Of a DNA stretch of 39,585 bases, positions 37,975 through 39,585 are shown piece after piece. The notes under the pieces were generated by a model, which saw only the letters and a program-made list of their open reading frames with translations, had not been told where the DNA came from and ran no database searches. Origin of the DNA: an uncultured Oscillospiraceae bacterium. Its GTDB lineage: Bacteria > Bacillota > Clostridia > Oscillospirales > Ruminococcaceae. How positions within the stretch are numbered: position 1 is the first letter of the stretch; every line of letters begins with the position of its first letter. The position numbers were made by a program, and so were the translations under genes. The DNA is taken from assembly GCA_900546885.1 (NCBI GenBank), contig UREN01000014.1, positions 1 to 39,585 of the forward strand, written 5' to 3'.

Positions 37975-39462
37975 ATGGTGCAGCAGGGGTTTGACAACGC
38001 ACTTTTTCTTCAAAAACAAAAACAGCACATTGCCGAGCGCATTGCGCAATGGGGCGGCAAGCTGTATCTGGAATTCGGCGGCAAGCTGTTTGACGACTAC
38101 CACGCCGCGCGCGTGCTGCCGGGCTATGACGCCAACGGCAAAATCAACCTGCTGCGCGAGATGCGCGAGCAGACCGAGATCATCTTCGCCGTGTCGGCCG
38201 ATGACATTGAAAAAACAAAGGTGCGGGCAGACCTTGGCATCAGCTATGACATGGAGGTGCTGCGCCTGATTGACGACATCACCCAGATGGGCATTGCCGT
38301 CAACAGTGTGGTCATCACCAAATACACCGGCCAGACTGCGGCAGACGGCTTTGCCCAAAAGCTCACCGCGCGCGGGGTAAAAAATTACATTCACCGCCCC
38401 ATCAAGGGCTACCCCACCGACATCGACTATATCTGTTCCGACGAAGGCTATGGCGCAAACCCGTACATCGAGACGGAAAAGCCCCTTGTGGTGGTGACGG
38501 CGCCGGGCCCCGGCTCTGGCAAGCTGGCCACCTGTCTGAGCCAGGTGTACCACGAAATCCGCATGGGGCGCCGCGCGGGCTATGCCAAGTTTGAAACGTT
38601 CCCTGTGTGGAACCTGCCCTTGAAGCACCCGGTGAACCTGGCCTATGAGGCCGCCACGGCAGACCTGGCCGACGTGAACATGATAGACCCGTTCCACCTG
38701 GAGGCGTACGGCAAAACAACCGTGAACTACAACCGCGACGTAGAGGCTTTCCCCATTGTGCGCAACATTCTTTCGCGCATTTCGGGCGAAAACGCCCCCA
38801 TCTACCGCTCGCCCACCGATATGGGTGTGAACATGGTGGGCTACGCCATCACAGATGACGAAGCGGTGAAGCATGCCTCCGGGCAAGAGATTATCCGCCG
38901 CTATTTCAAGGCCCTGTGCGACCAAAAGCAGGGCAAGGGCACGGTGGACGCCGTGGATAAAATTAAGCGCATCATGCAGGAGATGGGCCTTTCCACCCAC
39001 GACAGGCCTGTGGTGGCCCCGGCGCTGGAAAAGCAGAAGGCGGCCGGCGTTTCCGCCACAGCCATCGAGCTGCCGGACGGCAAAATCGTCACCGGCAAGG
39101 CCAGCAACCTGATGAGCGCGTCCTCCTCGTGCGTGCTGAACGCCATCAAGGCGCTGGCTGGCATTGACGATTCGCTGATGCTCATCAGCCCCATTGTGCT
39201 GGAGCCTATTTTGAAGCTGAAAATCAACATTCTGGGCAGCCGTTCCAGCGTGCTGAAGGTGGACGACGTGCTGGCGGCCCTTGCCATCACGGCCGCCACC
39301 AACACCATGACGGCCCGCGCCATGGAACAGCTGCCCCGCCTGCGGGATTGCGAGATGCACGCTTCCTGCATGCTGCACTCTGGCGACGAGGGCACGCTGC
39401 GCAAGCTGGGCGTGCGGCTCACCTGCGAGGCCGAATTCCCCTCGAAAGATTTGTATTTCTAA
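37975..39462 (+). CDS. DUF1846 (UPF0371) protein
   Basis: Encodes 495 aa, the family length. The N-terminus reads GFDNALFLQKQKQHIAERIA then GGKLYLEFGGKLFDDYHAAR and VLPGYDANGK, a highly conserved opening in this family. VVVTAPGPGSGKLATCLSQV resembles a P-loop, and the C-terminal half ends with METHYL-like conserved NTMTARAMEQLPRLRDCEMH. The family is widespread in Firmicutes, has known structures, and has no established reaction. An ATG at 37957 is also in frame, but the family alignment starts here. A monocistronic unit. Confidence 0.93.
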   Translation: MVQQGFDNALFLQKQKQHIAERIAQWGGKLYLEFGGKLFDDYHAARVLPGYDANGKINLLREMREQTEIIFAVSADDIEKTKVRADLGISYDMEVLRLIDDITQMGIAVNSVVITKYTGQTAADGFAQKLTARGVKNYIHRPIKGYPTDIDYICSDEGYGANPYIETEKPLVVVTAPGPGSGKLATCLSQVYHEIRMGRRAGYAKFETFPVWNLPLKHPVNLAYEAATADLADVNMIDPFHLEAYGKTTVNYNRDVEAFPIVRNILSRISGENAPIYRSPTDMGVNMVGYAITDDEAVKHASGQEIIRRYFKALCDQKQGKGTVDAVDKIKRIMQEMGLSTHDRPVVAPALEKQKAAGVSATAIELPDGKIVTGKASNLMSASSSCVLNAIKALAGIDDSLMLISPIVLEPILKLKINILGSRSSVLKVDDVLAALAITAATNTMTARAMEQLPRLRDCEMHASCMLHSGDEGTLRKLGVRLTCEAEFPSKDLYF

Positions 39463-39469
39463 GCCATGC

Positions 39470-39568
39470 GCTGTGCAAAGCGCCCGCGCCGTAAAGGCGT
39501 GTTGGCGTAAGAAAACATCGGTTTTGGGCTGACAATTTTGCCGCCTAGCGCATTCAAAAAGCCCGGTA
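39470..39568 (+). repeat. 3'-UTR repeat, copy 2
   Basis: From GTGCAAAGCGC through GTAAAGGCGTGTTGGCGTAA and GAAAAC to TTCAAAAAGCCC, it matches 37130-37245 in order of blocks and in the AAGGCG-TTG-CG-AAGAAA core. It follows the DUF1846 stop. Confidence 0.55.
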
Positions 39569-39585
39569 ATCCGTCAGGATTACCG
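39558..39585 (+). terminator. Terminator cut by the window end
   Basis: AAAAAGCCCGGTAATCC-gtca-GGATTACCG: nine paired bases are seen (CGGTAATCC with GGATTACCG), and the complement GGGCTTTTT is expected just outside. Confidence 0.65.

Noticed and set aside
1..39585. CRISPR array, prophage, insertion sequence or rRNA
   Set aside because: No regularly spaced direct repeats, transposase, phage structural genes or rRNA segments were seen on either strand.

Overview
The window reads as chromosomal DNA of a GC-rich, anaerobic, endospore-forming member of the Clostridia, most like the Oscillospiraceae/Ruminococcaceae. The evidence is an adjacent spoIVB-spo0A pair with a consensus 0A box, a cdaA-ybbR operon, a fused IspD-IspF enzyme, ECF-type vitamin uptake, YesM/YesN-type two-component control, and high-GC coding DNA broken by short AT-rich promoters. 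The assignment is inferred from gene content only; no rRNA or tRNA is present.

Layout. 1-5.9 kb (minus strand): AtpI-like membrane protein, bifunctional IspDF, diadenylate cyclase CdaA with its YbbR/CdaR partner, a FAD-dependent dehydrogenase, and a cut-off reading frame. 5.9-8.3 kb: a surface beta-helix-type protein and two small XRE regulators, each preceded by paired palindromic operators; one regulator heads an operon of two small membrane proteins. 8.4-12.9 kb: a lower-GC accessory island of small minus-strand genes (alpha/beta hydrolase, GrpB-cytidine deaminase fusion, Cys-rich zinc-ribbon protein, WapI-type immunity-like protein, orphans). It contains three copies of a GC-rich repeat carrying a two-way terminator, plus a second duplicated fragment. 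12.9-14.5 kb: a cobalamin riboswitch, a DUF4430 (transcobalamin-like) protein and an ECF S component. 14.5-16.7 kb: HD-domain hydrolase, RibD-C/DHFR-like reductase and endonuclease IV.

16.8-30.5 kb is a carbohydrate-utilisation locus. It holds a YesM/YesN-type two-component pair, an ABC importer (lipoprotein plus two permeases, no ATPase), a GH65 phosphorylase, a cupin phosphoglucose isomerase, a DeoC-type aldolase, an NAD-dependent epimerase/dehydrogenase, beta-phosphoglucomutase and a LacI-family regulator. A recurring 15-bp palindrome, TCGATAAtTTATCGA and variants, lies on four promoters and ties the enzyme genes into one regulon. The transporter promoter instead has a 22-bp-period direct repeat, as expected for the AraC-type response regulator. 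The simplest reading is import of an alpha-glucoside, phosphorolysis to beta-glucose 1-phosphate, and entry into glycolysis as glucose 6-phosphate and fructose 6-phosphate. The aldolase and the epimerase/dehydrogenase are extra steps that no standard maltose or trehalose phosphorylase locus needs; they may process the other half of the substrate.

30.6-39.6 kb: Spo0A, SpoIVB, a SERCA/PMCA-type P-ATPase, a family 2 glycosyltransferase, a membrane-tethered XRE regulator and a DUF1846 protein. The last two plus-strand genes share a repeated 3'-UTR element.
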